Shown one piece after another: positions 26,664 to 35,377 of a DNA stretch of 64,000 bases. The notes under the pieces were generated by a model. That model worked only from the letters and a program-made list of their open reading frames with translations. It made no database searches and was not told the DNA's origin. The DNA comes from Porphyromonas canoris (GTDB lineage Bacteria > Bacteroidota > Bacteroidia > Bacteroidales > Porphyromonadaceae): NCBI RefSeq assembly GCF_000769115.1, contig NZ_JQZV01000008.1:5414-69413 (forward strand), in the 5' to 3' direction. How positions within the stretch are numbered: position 1 is the stretch's first letter; every line of letters begins with the position of its first letter. A program made the position numbers and the translations under genes.

Positions 26664-27308
26664 ATGGATATAAGGGGAGTCATAACGGGAGATATTGTTA
26701 CTTCTTCGGCAATACGCGGAGAGTATCGGGATATTCTGTTGGAGATGCTCAATGGAATAGTAGAGGAGTTGAGAGATACCCTCTCGCCCGCCAAGATGGA
26801 GTTTTTCAGAGGGGACAGTTTTCAGATTGTTGTGGAGCATCCGGAGGAAGCAGTGAAGATGGCAGTGCTTCTCCGTGCCGGCATCAAAGGGCAGACACCC
26901 GAAAGGCTAAAGCGGGCTTGGGATGTGCGTTTGGCTATCGGAATAGGAGAGGTATCCTATCTGTCGGACAAAGTGGTGCTTTCCGACGGAGAGGCTTTTC
27001 ACTTTTCCGGCAGGGAGCTGGACGATATAGGGAAGCGGAGACTTACGGTAAAGACCCGCTGGGAAGAGCTGAACGAAGAGCTGGAAGTGAGTACGGCTTT
27101 TGCGGATGACATCATCTCCCGATGGACTATATCGCAGGCAAAGGCTCTCTATGCCTCTCTGCTCTATGGCTTGACCCAAAAAGAGATGGCGATGAGTATG
27201 GGAATGAGCTCGCAAAATGTGGGAAAACTGTTGAGAGCAGGTAAGGAAAACCTTATGGCTCTCTATATTAACCGGTCGAAAAAGATCATAAAAGAGAAGA
27301 TGCTATGA
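26664..27308 (+). CDS. satD: SatD-family protein with C-terminal HTH
   Basis: A 214-residue protein resembling the SatD family. The N-terminal 130 residues (GVITGDIVTSSAI, FFRGDSFQIVVEHPEEAVKMAVLLRAGI, DVRLAIGIGEV) recall a nucleotide-cyclase-like fold. The C-terminal part (QAKALYASLLYGLTQKEMAMSMGMSSQNVGKLLRAGK) is a helix-turn-helix. I start at MDIRGVITGD (26664), since the longer frame begins upstream of the promoter. The gene overlaps the DUF3307 gene by 4 bases. SatD is named for a streptococcal acid-tolerance locus; its biochemical role is not settled. Confidence 0.8.
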   Translation: MDIRGVITGDIVTSSAIRGEYRDILLEMLNGIVEELRDTLSPAKMEFFRGDSFQIVVEHPEEAVKMAVLLRAGIKGQTPERLKRAWDVRLAIGIGEVSYLSDKVVLSDGEAFHFSGRELDDIGKRRLTVKTRWEELNEELEVSTAFADDIISRWTISQAKALYASLLYGLTQKEMAMSMGMSSQNVGKLLRAGKENLMALYINRSKKIIKEKML

Positions 27309-28021
27309 GTTGGGATATTCTGTTGAAACTGCTTTTGGCGCATTTTCTTGCCGATTTTGCTTTCCAGCCAAAGAAGATCTGCACCGGAAAGAGAATGCCT
27401 GGAGCAGGGAAGTGGAGCTATCTGTTGGTGCACTCGTTCATCCATGCGGCGGTGGTCTATCTGCTCTTGCAGGAGTGGGGAGGGTGGATCGTTCCCTCCA
27501 TTATCTTTGTCTCTCATTTGGGTATAGACTATCTGAAGTCTGCCTTTATGCGGGAAAATGCGTGGTCGTTCTTTATAGACCAGCTGCTACACCTGGCTGT
27601 GCTGCTTTTGATATGGGGCTTCCTGTTTGGCGGAGCGGATACTTTGTGCGAATGGTTGGAAGAGTATGAGATCTCTTCCGGCTTCTGGATCGTTGCCATA
27701 GCTTATCTGCTGGTACTTAAACCTACTTCCATCGTGTTGAGTATGTTTTTCCACAGATGGAGCAAAGAGGCAGAGGAGGCAAGTCTTCCCAATGCCGGCG
27801 AATTCATAGGCTATCTGGAGCGGATACTCATCCTCACGTTTATCTTGACCAACCATATCGAAGGTGTGGGATTCCTGCTTGCGGCAAAGTCCGTCTTCCG
27901 CTTTGGGGATCTGAGCAAGGCTAAAGAGATCAAGACGACAGAGTATGTCCTCATCGGAACATTAGCCAGTTTTACCATTGCCATAGTGATCGGGTTTGTT
28001 TCTTTGGCACTGATAAGATAA
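27305..28021 (+). CDS. DUF3307 membrane protein
   Basis: A 238-residue membrane protein with about seven hydrophobic helices. The start LLKLLLAHFLADFAFQPKKICTGKR is the DUF3307 signature, and LLVHSFIHAAVVYLLL and FVSHLGIDYLKSAF follow in order, with conserved His and Asp residues in membrane helices. Function is unknown; it usually accompanies satD-like genes, as in this 4-base overlap. A DNA-binding SatD-like protein with a membrane partner suggests a membrane-signal response. Confidence 0.82.
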   Translation: MSWDILLKLLLAHFLADFAFQPKKICTGKRMPGAGKWSYLLVHSFIHAAVVYLLLQEWGGWIVPSIIFVSHLGIDYLKSAFMRENAWSFFIDQLLHLAVLLLIWGFLFGGADTLCEWLEEYEISSGFWIVAIAYLLVLKPTSIVLSMFFHRWSKEAEEASLPNAGEFIGYLERILILTFILTNHIEGVGFLLAAKSVFRFGDLSKAKEIKTTEYVLIGTLASFTIAIVIGFVSLALIR

Positions 28022-28046
28022 GTGGAATAGCGATTTGTCAAAATGA

Positions 28047-28079
28047 AAAAGTCTGCTCCTTTCGGGAGGCAGACTTTTA
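28047..28079. terminator. Bidirectional terminator between DUF3307 and the S26-like gene
   Basis: AAAAGTCTGC and GCAGACTTTT pair across a small loop between convergent genes, with A and T runs on both sides. Confidence 0.75.
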
Positions 28080-28088
28080 TTTTTGCTG

Positions 28089-28514
28089 TCAAAAGGGTAT
28101 AAAGGCAACCGCTTTACCCACGATGTGCGAAGGTGGACACCACCACAACCGATGGATGGAAATCGCTTTGCTCCTGGGATCCGACTCGTTGGAGATACCG
28201 TAATAAAGGATTTCGGGATGTTCCGGATCTCTCTTGACCTCCACGATATAGCCATAGAGCTTTTCTCTTGAAGGAGACTCGACGGGAGTGAAGATCACGG
28301 CATCGCCTCTCTTCAGAGGTTCATAAAATCTTTTCTGTATAAGTATCCACACACTCTCCGAAGCATTGTTGCCACCGCTTCTATGCACACGGACCGGCTC
28401 CCAAACAAATACTCTTATGAGCAGAAGCGCAGGGAGCAAGGTAAGAACCCCGATAGAGATCTTGACCGTTCTACGTTTGGTAGATCTATCTTTCTGCTTT
28501 CCGCTCCGAGCCAT
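28089..28514 (-). CDS. Short S26-like signal peptidase homologue, probably degenerate
   Basis: A 141-residue protein with one N-terminal membrane helix (ISIGVLTLLPALLLIRVFVW) after a basic tail. Its order of segments follows signal peptidase I: LKRGDAVIFTPV equals the RGDIVVF box, and SHIVGKAVAF equals the C-terminal VxGxA box. The catalytic Ser-Met-x-Pro motif is not present, and the GDNRxxSxDSR box has become GISNESDPRSK. It may be non-catalytic or have changed specificity. It lies 15 bases after lepB on the same transcript, so it may partner LepB. Confidence 0.65.
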   Translation of the reverse strand: MARSGKQKDRSTKRRTVKISIGVLTLLPALLLIRVFVWEPVRVHRSGGNNASESVWILIQKRFYEPLKRGDAVIFTPVESPSREKLYGYIVEVKRDPEHPEILYYGISNESDPRSKAISIHRLWWCPPSHIVGKAVAFIPF

Positions 28515-28529
28515 ATATCGTTATTCCGT

Positions 28530-29954
28530 TTATTCTATCTTGGATGCCGGAAGGAGGAATCTGTTCCAGCGAATCTTTCCACTGAATAAGCCTTTGTCCT
28601 TATCGAGTGAGAGCCAAACCCAAACGGGTGAACCCACGATGTGATCCTCAGGTACAAATCCCCATGCACGGGAGTCGGCACTGCGATGTCTATTATCACC
28701 CATCATGAAGTAGTAGTCCATCTCGAAGGTATAAGTGTCCGAGACCACTCCGTCAATGAATATGCGACCCTCTTTTACAGCGACAACATGCCCCTCGAAG
28801 TTGTGTATGCAACGGATGTATAGGGGGAGATTTTCCAAAGTGAGATTGATAGTCGCTCCCTTTTTAGGTATCCAGATAGGACCGTAGTTGTCTCTTGTCC
28901 ACGATTTTTTCATGTCCACAGGATAGGTCGGATCGTCTTCTGCGGAGGGAGAAGGCTCTATAACTACATTCTTAACGGAGGAGACTGCTTTGATCTGCTT
29001 TACCATCTCTTGAGTCAACGGCAGCTGATGGATCAGTCCGTAGCTTCCATTCGATAAGGTATCCAGCTTCAGATATTGGAAGAAGCCGAAGTTTTGCGGC
29101 GCCGAACCGTCCAACAACACCTTGCGATCGTCCATAGAGATCTTGAGATCGTCGAGCAGCTGTTCCGGTATGGCTCTTCCGTTGGTTTGAATATAGTAGG
29201 TGTGTTGCAGGTTTTTCGGGTCTTTGATTCTCTCTCCATTGATATAGACGTCATTGTTTCTCACTTCAAGAGAGTCGCCGGGTAAGCCTATGCACCTTTT
29301 GACATAGTGTTCGCGCTTATCCACAGGCCTGTAAATGATCTCCCCGAATCTCTCTTTGTTCTCTCGGAGATACTGTCTGCCATATGTGTTTACCAGTGTA
29401 TAGTAGTCCGGATTTTGCTCTTTAAGGGCTATGGTATCTCCCGCCGGAAAGTTGAAGACAACGATATCATTGCGTTTGACTGAACCGAATCCCTTCAAAC
29501 GGCGATACTCTGCTTGCGGTTTGTCCAAATAGCTCTTTCCTCCCCAAAGGAAGGTGTTGTGTATGATGGGGAACGAGATAAGAGTCTGCGGCATACGAGG
29601 TCCGTAGCTCAACTTGGATACTAACAGATAGTCGCCCACAAGGTAACTTTTCTCCAGCGAAGAGGTAGGAATCTGATAGTTTTGAAAGAAAAACAGGAAG
29701 AAGACATGCACCGAGAAGACCACCACAACGATATCTTCCAACAGTTTCATCGCACTCACCACTTTGGGATTCTTGGACGACTTCCACCAACGCCAGTTAA
29801 TCTTCTTGGTGATATAGCCGTCTATGATGAGGAGTACACCCGGCCAAAGCCACGGGGAACCTACCCAAATGCAGAATAGAATGTATAGAATGAGGACGAT
29901 GGAGAACTTAATCCACGTTTTTAGAGGTTTATTTTTCAGTATATCTTTATTCAT
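28530..29954 (-). CDS. lepB: Signal peptidase I
   Basis: A 474-residue inner-membrane peptidase that removes signal peptides. Hydrophobic segments lie at about 17-50 and 73-92. The catalytic boxes follow: IPTSSLEKSYLVGDYLLVSK (Ser), RNDIVVFNFP, HYVKRCIGLPGDS (catalytic Lys) and MMGDNRHRSADSRAWGFVP. The region between the Lys and the GDNR box is enlarged, giving a protein longer than the E. coli enzyme (324 residues), as is usual in Bacteroidetes. It forms an operon with the S26-like gene downstream. Confidence 0.95.
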   Translation of the reverse strand: MNKDILKNKPLKTWIKFSIVLILYILFCIWVGSPWLWPGVLLIIDGYITKKINWRWWKSSKNPKVVSAMKLLEDIVVVVFSVHVFFLFFFQNYQIPTSSLEKSYLVGDYLLVSKLSYGPRMPQTLISFPIIHNTFLWGGKSYLDKPQAEYRRLKGFGSVKRNDIVVFNFPAGDTIALKEQNPDYYTLVNTYGRQYLRENKERFGEIIYRPVDKREHYVKRCIGLPGDSLEVRNNDVYINGERIKDPKNLQHTYYIQTNGRAIPEQLLDDLKISMDDRKVLLDGSAPQNFGFFQYLKLDTLSNGSYGLIHQLPLTQEMVKQIKAVSSVKNVVIEPSPSAEDDPTYPVDMKKSWTRDNYGPIWIPKKGATINLTLENLPLYIRCIHNFEGHVVAVKEGRIFIDGVVSDTYTFEMDYYFMMGDNRHRSADSRAWGFVPEDHIVGSPVWVWLSLDKDKGLFSGKIRWNRFLLPASKIE

Positions 29955-30130
29955 TGTTCTGTTGCTGATTCTTTATAATACAAAGCCCTTCCTCCTTTGC
30001 CGAAAATCTTCAAAGGAGAGAGTCTATACACAAAACCATTGTGTGAAAGGCTCATATAAGCTCTACCAAAGGTACATAAATATTTGCAATTTGTTTTGGA
30101 TGCTCCTGATTGTGATAAGAGTAGAAGCAA

Positions 30131-30163
30131 AGAGGCTTCCTAAGTCTGTCTTAGGAAGCCTCT
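30131..30163 (-). terminator. Terminator after secDF
   Basis: A perfect 14-base inverted repeat (AGAGGCTTCCTAAG and complement, 5-base loop) 49 bases past the secDF stop. Confidence 0.85.
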
Positions 30164-30211
30164 CTATGTATTCGATCTCCTTTATAAGGAGAGTCGGGTT
30201 ATCGGTTGTGC

Positions 30212-33200
30212 TTACTTCTCTTCTTTGTTTCTCTCTTTTCTGCTTGCGATCAGGTATGCTATCGGCGAAGCAACAAAGAGTGTACTGATAGTACCGATCA
30301 CCACTCCGAGGATCATTGCAAATGTAAAGCTTCGGATTGTAGGACCTCCAAGGATGAAGATAACAATGATGGTGATAAGTGTTGTAAGAGATGTGTTGAT
30401 TGTACGAGCAAGTGTAGAGTTCAACGCATTGTTGAATACTTCTCTCTTATTCTTGTTCGGATAGATGCCCGATACCTCACGGATACGGTCGAAGACTACC
30501 ACAGTGTCATTGATAGAGTAACCAATGATAGCCAACAACGCTGCTATGAACGTTGTGTCGACCTCCATAGAGAATGGCATGATCTTCCAAAGAATAGCAT
30601 ACAGAGCTATGATAGAGAATGTATTTACCGTTACTGAGACGAATGCTCCTGCGGAGAATGCAATGTCGCGGAAACGTATAAGGATATAGAGAGCCATGAA
30701 GATAAGAGATATTGCCACGGCAATAAGAGCATCTCTTTGAATGTCATCCGCCATGGTTGCTCCTACCTTTTGTGAGCTTTGTACATACTTGTCTACAAAA
30801 GTATCGAAGGATGTTCCTTCCGGAAGAAGGCTTTTCACGCCTTCAAATACCAGCTTCTCGATCTCTTCATCCGTATTCGGGTTAGTATCTGTGATACGAT
30901 AGTTGGTAGAGATACGCACTTGATCCGGAGTACCGATATTGATTACACGTACATTGCCGGCAAGTTCGTCGTTCAACATAGATGCTACTTCCGCTGTCGA
31001 AACATTCTTATCAAACTTCACGATATAGTTACGACCACCTGTAAAGTCGATACCCGCATTAAGTCCGATAGTCGCCAACGCCGCGATACCGGCAGCAATA
31101 AGAAGTCCGAATACAGTGGCAGAAATCTTTCTTTTAGCAAGGAAGTTGACAGAAGGATTCTTGAGGAAGTTCTTTGAAATCGCTGTCGTGAAGGTTGTTT
31201 TGTCCATCTTGCCTCTTTTAGCAAGAGCTTCAAATATAAGACGAGTGATGAACACTGCCGTAATGAACGAACAGATAAGACCCACAACAAGTGTTGTGGC
31301 GAAACCGCGAATAGGACCGGTACCGAACATAAACAGTATGATACCTGTGATGATAGTGGTAACGTTGGAGTCGATAATAGCGGAGAACGCATTGCCGTAA
31401 CCATCCTTGATGGAGCGTTGCATATTCTTTCCGGCGGCAAGCTCTTCCTTGATACGCTCGAAGATAAGTACGTTGGCATCCACCGCCATAGCAAGCGTAA
31501 GCACAAGACCGGCAATACCTGCAAGTGTGAGTACGGCATGAAGAGAAGCCAAGATACCGAGAGTAAAGAAGAAGTTCAATACCAGTGCAAGATTCACAAC
31601 CATACCCGGAAGCAAGCCGTAAACCAAACACATATAAAGCATAAGGATGATAAGAGCTATGACAAACGAGATAATACCTGCCTTGATAGCCTCTTTACCA
31701 AGAGAAGGACCGATAATATCTTCTTGTACTATATCTACAGAAGCAGCCATCTTACCACTCTTGAGTGTGTTGGCAAGGTCGTTTGCTTCGTCCGGTGTAA
31801 AGTTACCTGTGATGCTGGAAACACCGTTAGGAATTTCACCATTTACTACCGGAGCAGAATATACAAGACCATCAAGAACGATGGCAACCTGCTTTCCTAC
31901 ATTGTCGCGAGTAAGACGAGCCCACTGCTTAGCACCTTCATTGTTCATGTGCATAGATACTCCCACATCGCTTCTACCCACGTGGTTGTTTACTTCTGCA
32001 CGAGCTTCTGTTACAACCTCACCCGATAGAGCTGCCGAACCATCCCTTTTAGAGCTTTTAAGTGCATATAGTGCATACACTTTGCCTTCTTCGGAATAAG
32101 GTTTTGCAGACCATCTCAGATAGATATTGCGAGGGAGTTGAGCCTTCACTTCCGGTATGGAAAGAAGAGAGTCTATCATCGCCATATCTGCTGCCTGAGC
32201 ATATCCGACGATAGCACCGGGAGCGGCTTGACCATTTACGTTGGCGTTTAGAGAAAGAACAGAAAGGAGAGGATTGTCTCTCTTTTGATCTTCTGCAGAT
32301 AGTTGCGACTCTGTTCCGGATTGAGCTTGAACCTGTTGGCTAAGATCTGTGCTGTCTGCTTCTGCCGGAGCTGCTTCCGTTTCTGCCGGAGCGGTTTCCG
32401 CTTCTGCTTCTGGAGCAGCCACTTCTGCCGGTGTCTCTACTTCTTGCCTGCTTCCACGCTTGTTGAGAGCAGCAAGAGCATCGTTTGCATTGAGAAGAGG
32501 GCGGAACACTTCAGACATATCCGCTGTTTCCCAAAACTCAAGGTTCGCAGCACCTTGAAGAAGTTTACGTACACGTTCCGGCTCTTTGATACCCGGAAGC
32601 TCTATAAGGATACGGCTGTTGTTCTCCAATCTTTGGATGTTTGGAGCCACAACCCCGAAGCGGTCGATACGGTTACGAAGCACCTTGAAAGAGCTGTCTA
32701 TCGCATCGTTCACTTCTCTTCTAAGTACTTTTTCTACGTCTGAATCGGATGCAGTGGTTGGGATTCTGTCCTTTAGTTCGAGCGTGCTAAAGATAGCAGC
32801 AAGTCTCGCACCCGGATCCGCTTTGTGAAACTCTTCGATAAAGAGCGTTACAAAGTCCTTTTGGCTTTGAGTCTTTTTCTTGTTTGCTTCTTCGATAGCC
32901 TTTAGGAAGTTGGGATCTTGGCTGTTACCGGAGAGTGAGCGTAGCACGTCTGCCTGATTGAGCTCAAGCACTACGTTCATACCCCCTTTGAGGTCAAGAC
33001 CCAATCCGATCTCTTGGGCACGTACTTCTTTTAGTGTGTGTCCGAACCACACTGTCTTGTTAGAGAGCGAATCCAAGTATCTGATCTCTTTCATTGGATC
33101 GCCTTGAGCATACTCCTTTGCCGCAGAAGTATATCTGCTCGATACGAAAGTAAACGAGAGATACCACGCACTGAGGACCACCATAAGGAGAGCTACAATC

Positions 33201-33223
33201 TTGACTAAACCTTTGTTTTGCAT
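30212..33223 (-). CDS. secDF: Fused protein translocase subunit SecDF
   Basis: A 1003-residue fusion of SecD and SecF, which use proton motive force to pull secreted proteins through SecYEG. The SecD half has an N-terminal helix, LGLDLKGGMNVVLEL (about 72-86), a periplasmic P1 domain with an Ala/Glu/Pro-rich insert (about 265-310, many EAEAETAPAE-type repeats) and GPSLGKEAIKAGIISFVIAL. SecF follows from about 690 with GIDFTGGRNYIVKF and GYSINDTVVVFDRIRE. The fusion and the acidic insert are typical of Bacteroidetes. Confidence 0.97.
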   Translation of the reverse strand: MQNKGLVKIVALLMVVLSAWYLSFTFVSSRYTSAAKEYAQGDPMKEIRYLDSLSNKTVWFGHTLKEVRAQEIGLGLDLKGGMNVVLELNQADVLRSLSGNSQDPNFLKAIEEANKKKTQSQKDFVTLFIEEFHKADPGARLAAIFSTLELKDRIPTTASDSDVEKVLRREVNDAIDSSFKVLRNRIDRFGVVAPNIQRLENNSRILIELPGIKEPERVRKLLQGAANLEFWETADMSEVFRPLLNANDALAALNKRGSRQEVETPAEVAAPEAEAETAPAETEAAPAEADSTDLSQQVQAQSGTESQLSAEDQKRDNPLLSVLSLNANVNGQAAPGAIVGYAQAADMAMIDSLLSIPEVKAQLPRNIYLRWSAKPYSEEGKVYALYALKSSKRDGSAALSGEVVTEARAEVNNHVGRSDVGVSMHMNNEGAKQWARLTRDNVGKQVAIVLDGLVYSAPVVNGEIPNGVSSITGNFTPDEANDLANTLKSGKMAASVDIVQEDIIGPSLGKEAIKAGIISFVIALIILMLYMCLVYGLLPGMVVNLALVLNFFFTLGILASLHAVLTLAGIAGLVLTLAMAVDANVLIFERIKEELAAGKNMQRSIKDGYGNAFSAIIDSNVTTIITGIILFMFGTGPIRGFATTLVVGLICSFITAVFITRLIFEALAKRGKMDKTTFTTAISKNFLKNPSVNFLAKRKISATVFGLLIAAGIAALATIGLNAGIDFTGGRNYIVKFDKNVSTAEVASMLNDELAGNVRVINIGTPDQVRISTNYRITDTNPNTDEEIEKLVFEGVKSLLPEGTSFDTFVDKYVQSSQKVGATMADDIQRDALIAVAISLIFMALYILIRFRDIAFSAGAFVSVTVNTFSIIALYAILWKIMPFSMEVDTTFIAALLAIIGYSINDTVVVFDRIREVSGIYPNKNKREVFNNALNSTLARTINTSLTTLITIIVIFILGGPTIRSFTFAMILGVVIGTISTLFVASPIAYLIASRKERNKEEK

Positions 33224-33311
33224 CTGTTTGTGATTATGTTATTAAATTTTATTCGTTTGCTCAATCTTTTCAGACGTATGCCGTGGTTTGACGCACGGGC
33301 ACTTTGATTGG

Positions 33312-33319
33312 CAAAGATA
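33312..33319 (-). promoter_or_regulatory. Candidate -7 box of secDF
   Basis: TATCTTTG on the minus strand, about 90 bases before the secDF start codon. No clear TTG box at the usual spacing. Confidence 0.45.
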
Positions 33320-33532
33320 CAATTTTTTACTATTAAAATTCATACATCAAGGCTACTTTCTTCATAAAAATGAGCTGTTTGTACGGTCTGATTTCCATGA
33401 GATTTGCTTTTGGTTTGTCTCTTTCTGCTCTCTGCTCTCTTGTTTGGTCGGGTTCGGCTCTTGATGGTCTCCTTTTTGCGGACGATTTTTAGCTGTTTCT
33501 TCTCTCCTTTTCTTCTCTGAAAATATTGTTTT

Positions 33533-33700
33533 GACCTGTTCAAAAAGTTGTTTGAATAGGGATATAAGTTGCTTTTGACAGGTATAAAACTAAAAATCAT
33601 GCTTTGGTCGTCGAAAATCAAGATGCGATTTGTGGAAAGCAAGCCTTGATTTCTGCAACCCGAATCGTGATTTCAATCTCTGTAAACGATTAGAGCAACA
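33533..33700. repeat. R2 phased-dyad repeat, locus 1
   Basis: Four contiguous degenerate 21-base units start at 33594, 33615, 33636 and 33657 (for example AAAGCAAGCCTTGATTTCTG). They follow TTGACAGGTATAAAAC, which matches the GAACAG-ATAAAAA lead of loci 2 and 3. Before that lie GACCTGTTCA and a spacer. The 630-base secDF-mscL gap holds this element, a promoter box and the mscL terminator, and no gene. Confidence 0.7.
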
Positions 33701-33782
33701 TTTATCCCTGTATAGAGGATTTTTTGAATAGGTTCAATCTCTTTTGCCGGCAGGATAGATCTTCTCTTTATCGTCAAAAAGG

Positions 33783-33826
33783 AGAGACAACCACTCGGGA
33801 GCTTTGAGCCCCAAGTGGTTGTCTCT
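33783..33826 (-). terminator. Terminator after mscL
   Basis: AGAGACAACCACT and AGTGGTTGTCTCT (13 paired bases) with T runs on both sides, 45 bases after the mscL stop. Confidence 0.85.
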
Positions 33827-33871
33827 GTATTTTTTTTGAGGTGATACGCAGAGGTAGCACGGCTTTTTGCC

Positions 33872-34294
33872 TTAGCGGTTTTCCTTGCGAAGAAGATCTC
33901 TGATCTCTGTGAGAAGCTGAATATCTGCCGGTGGCGCTGCCGGTTCGGCCGGTGCAGCTTCCTCTTTCTTGCGAAGAGAGTTCATGGCTTTAATCATCAA
34001 GAAGATGGCGATAGCGATGATGAGGAAGTCCACTACGGTTTGGATGAAAGCTCCGTATCTGATAGCCACTTCTTCTGCGATCACTTGTTCTCCTTCCATG
34101 ACTGCTTGAGAGATGACAACCTTTAGGTCTGTAAAGTTGACTCCACCGAGCAGCTTACCTATCGGAGGCATGATAACATCGTTTACAAGCGATGAAACAA
34201 TTTTTCCAAAAGCTCCACCGATGATGATACCGACTGCCATGTCTACTACGTTACCTTTAACGGCAAATTCTTTGAATTCTTTAATTAAACCCAT
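33872..34294 (-). CDS. mscL: Large-conductance mechanosensitive channel
   Basis: A 140-residue inner-membrane channel that opens under osmotic downshock. It begins [20 protein letters not shown], followed by [25 protein letters not shown], the pore-lining first helix and its gate. The second helix is [18 protein letters not shown], and the protein ends with a short Ala/Pro linker and a charged helix. Length and pattern are standard. A -7-like TATCTTTG lies 150 bases upstream at 34444-34451 (minus strand). Confidence 0.96.
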   Translation of the reverse strand: MGLIKEFKEFAVKGNVVDMAVGIIIGGAFGKIVSSLVNDVIMPPIGKLLGGVNFTDLKVVISQAVMEGEQVIAEEVAIRYGAFIQTVVDFLIIAIAIFLMIKAMNSLRKKEEAAPAEPAAPPADIQLLTEIRDLLRKENR

Positions 34295-34500
34295 TCTAAT
34301 CTTTCTGTTTTTTGATGTTAATACTTGCTGCCTCTCCGGTTGTTATCATTCTTCAGAAGCAGATATCTAAACTCTTTGAGAATCTTTGGAGGTAAAGTTG
34401 TACGATTTTTTAGTTTTGGCTTTACAAAGACCCCCTCTGTCGGCAAAGATAATAAAAAACAAAAGTTTTTGCTTCTCTTTTATCTATTGTTTCATATAAG

Positions 34501-34547
34501 AAAAGAGACACAGCCATCAGATTTTGTCGTTTAGCTGTGTCTCTTTT
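34501..34547 (-). terminator. Terminator after the tonB gene
   Basis: AAAAGAGACACAGC and GCTGTGTCTCTTTT form a perfect 14-base stem 19 bases past the tonB stop. Confidence 0.85.
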
Positions 34548-34565
34548 ATGTCTGTCTTTATATTC

Positions 34566-35267
34566 TTAAGCGTTCTGTAGCTGGAATATTACTGTTACTT
34601 CGTAACGGCAACGCACCGGAAGACCTGCTTGCTTGCCCGGTTTCCATTTAGGCATTTGCTTCACTACGCGCATCGCTTCTTTGTCCAGAGAAGGCTCGAT
34701 GCCTGTAACGATATGAACATCCACGATAGAACCGTCCTTGTTTACAACGAATCCTACACGAACACGTCCTTGGATTCCATTGTCTGCTGCGATTTGAGGA
34801 TAAACCAACTTGCTTGCCAACCAAGGGCGAATCTTGTTGTTACCACCGGGGAATTCAGGATCTTCTTCCACAAAGTCGTGGATCTCTTCACTCGCTTGCT
34901 CTACTTTACGAACAGATGCAGGAGGAGGAGTAAATGTTACTTCCTGAACTTTGTTCAAGGCATCATCCACGCTGAGAAGCTCTTGGTTTTCTACCTTTAC
35001 TTCGTCTTCCACTACGTTGATAATATCTGCAACCACTTTTGTATCAGGCGGTGGCAGTTCGGGTGGAGGCGTTTCTTCAGGAGGCGTAATCTCGATCTCT
35101 TCTTCTTCTATAAAGGTACTGACCGTAGCAATCTCGTTAAAAACGAGGTCTCTTTTACCCCATTCAAATGCTGTGAATACAGCCGAGAGTGCTACCACAA
35201 GCCCCATTAGGAAGAATGTCGACTTGCGACTCTCAAGATTCGCACGAGGCGTTTTCTTTTGTTCCAT
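34566..35267 (-). CDS. tonB: TonB-family energy transducer
   Basis: A 233-residue protein that passes proton-motive energy to outer-membrane receptors. I start it at MEQKKTPRANLESRK (35267), just after the promoter, rather than 15 codons earlier. One N-terminal membrane helix (FFLMGLVVALSAVFTAF), an acidic and Pro-rich periplasmic linker (EEEEIEITPPEETPPPELPPP), and a C-terminal TonB domain with YPQIAADNGIQGRVRVGFVVNKDGSI and MPKWKPGKQAGLPVRCRYEV. This is the Bacteroidetes type seen with gliding or SusC-like receptors. No exbBD genes are in the window. Confidence 0.93.
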   Translation of the reverse strand: MEQKKTPRANLESRKSTFFLMGLVVALSAVFTAFEWGKRDLVFNEIATVSTFIEEEEIEITPPEETPPPELPPPDTKVVADIINVVEDEVKVENQELLSVDDALNKVQEVTFTPPPASVRKVEQASEEIHDFVEEDPEFPGGNNKIRPWLASKLVYPQIAADNGIQGRVRVGFVVNKDGSIVDVHIVTGIEPSLDKEAMRVVKQMPKWKPGKQAGLPVRCRYEVTVIFQLQNA

Positions 35268-35328
35268 AGTACTTGTATCTAAATTGTTATTTGTATTTCC
35301 TACTGAAAGCACCTTCTGCGTGCTTCGC

Positions 35329-35359
35329 CAAAGTTAGATATAGTTGAGGATATATGCAA
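35329..35359 (-). promoter_or_regulatory. Promoter of tonB
   Basis: On the minus strand, TTG (35359-35357), a 20-base spacer and TAACTTTG (35336-35329), 61 bases before the chosen ATG. Confidence 0.72.
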
Positions 35360-35377
35360 GGGTTTTCCGTGTAAGAG

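Noticed and set aside
33340-33642. 100-codon minus-strand frame between mscL and secDF
   Set aside because: It runs through R2 locus 1 and a promoter box, is Lys/Arg-rich low complexity and has no start context.
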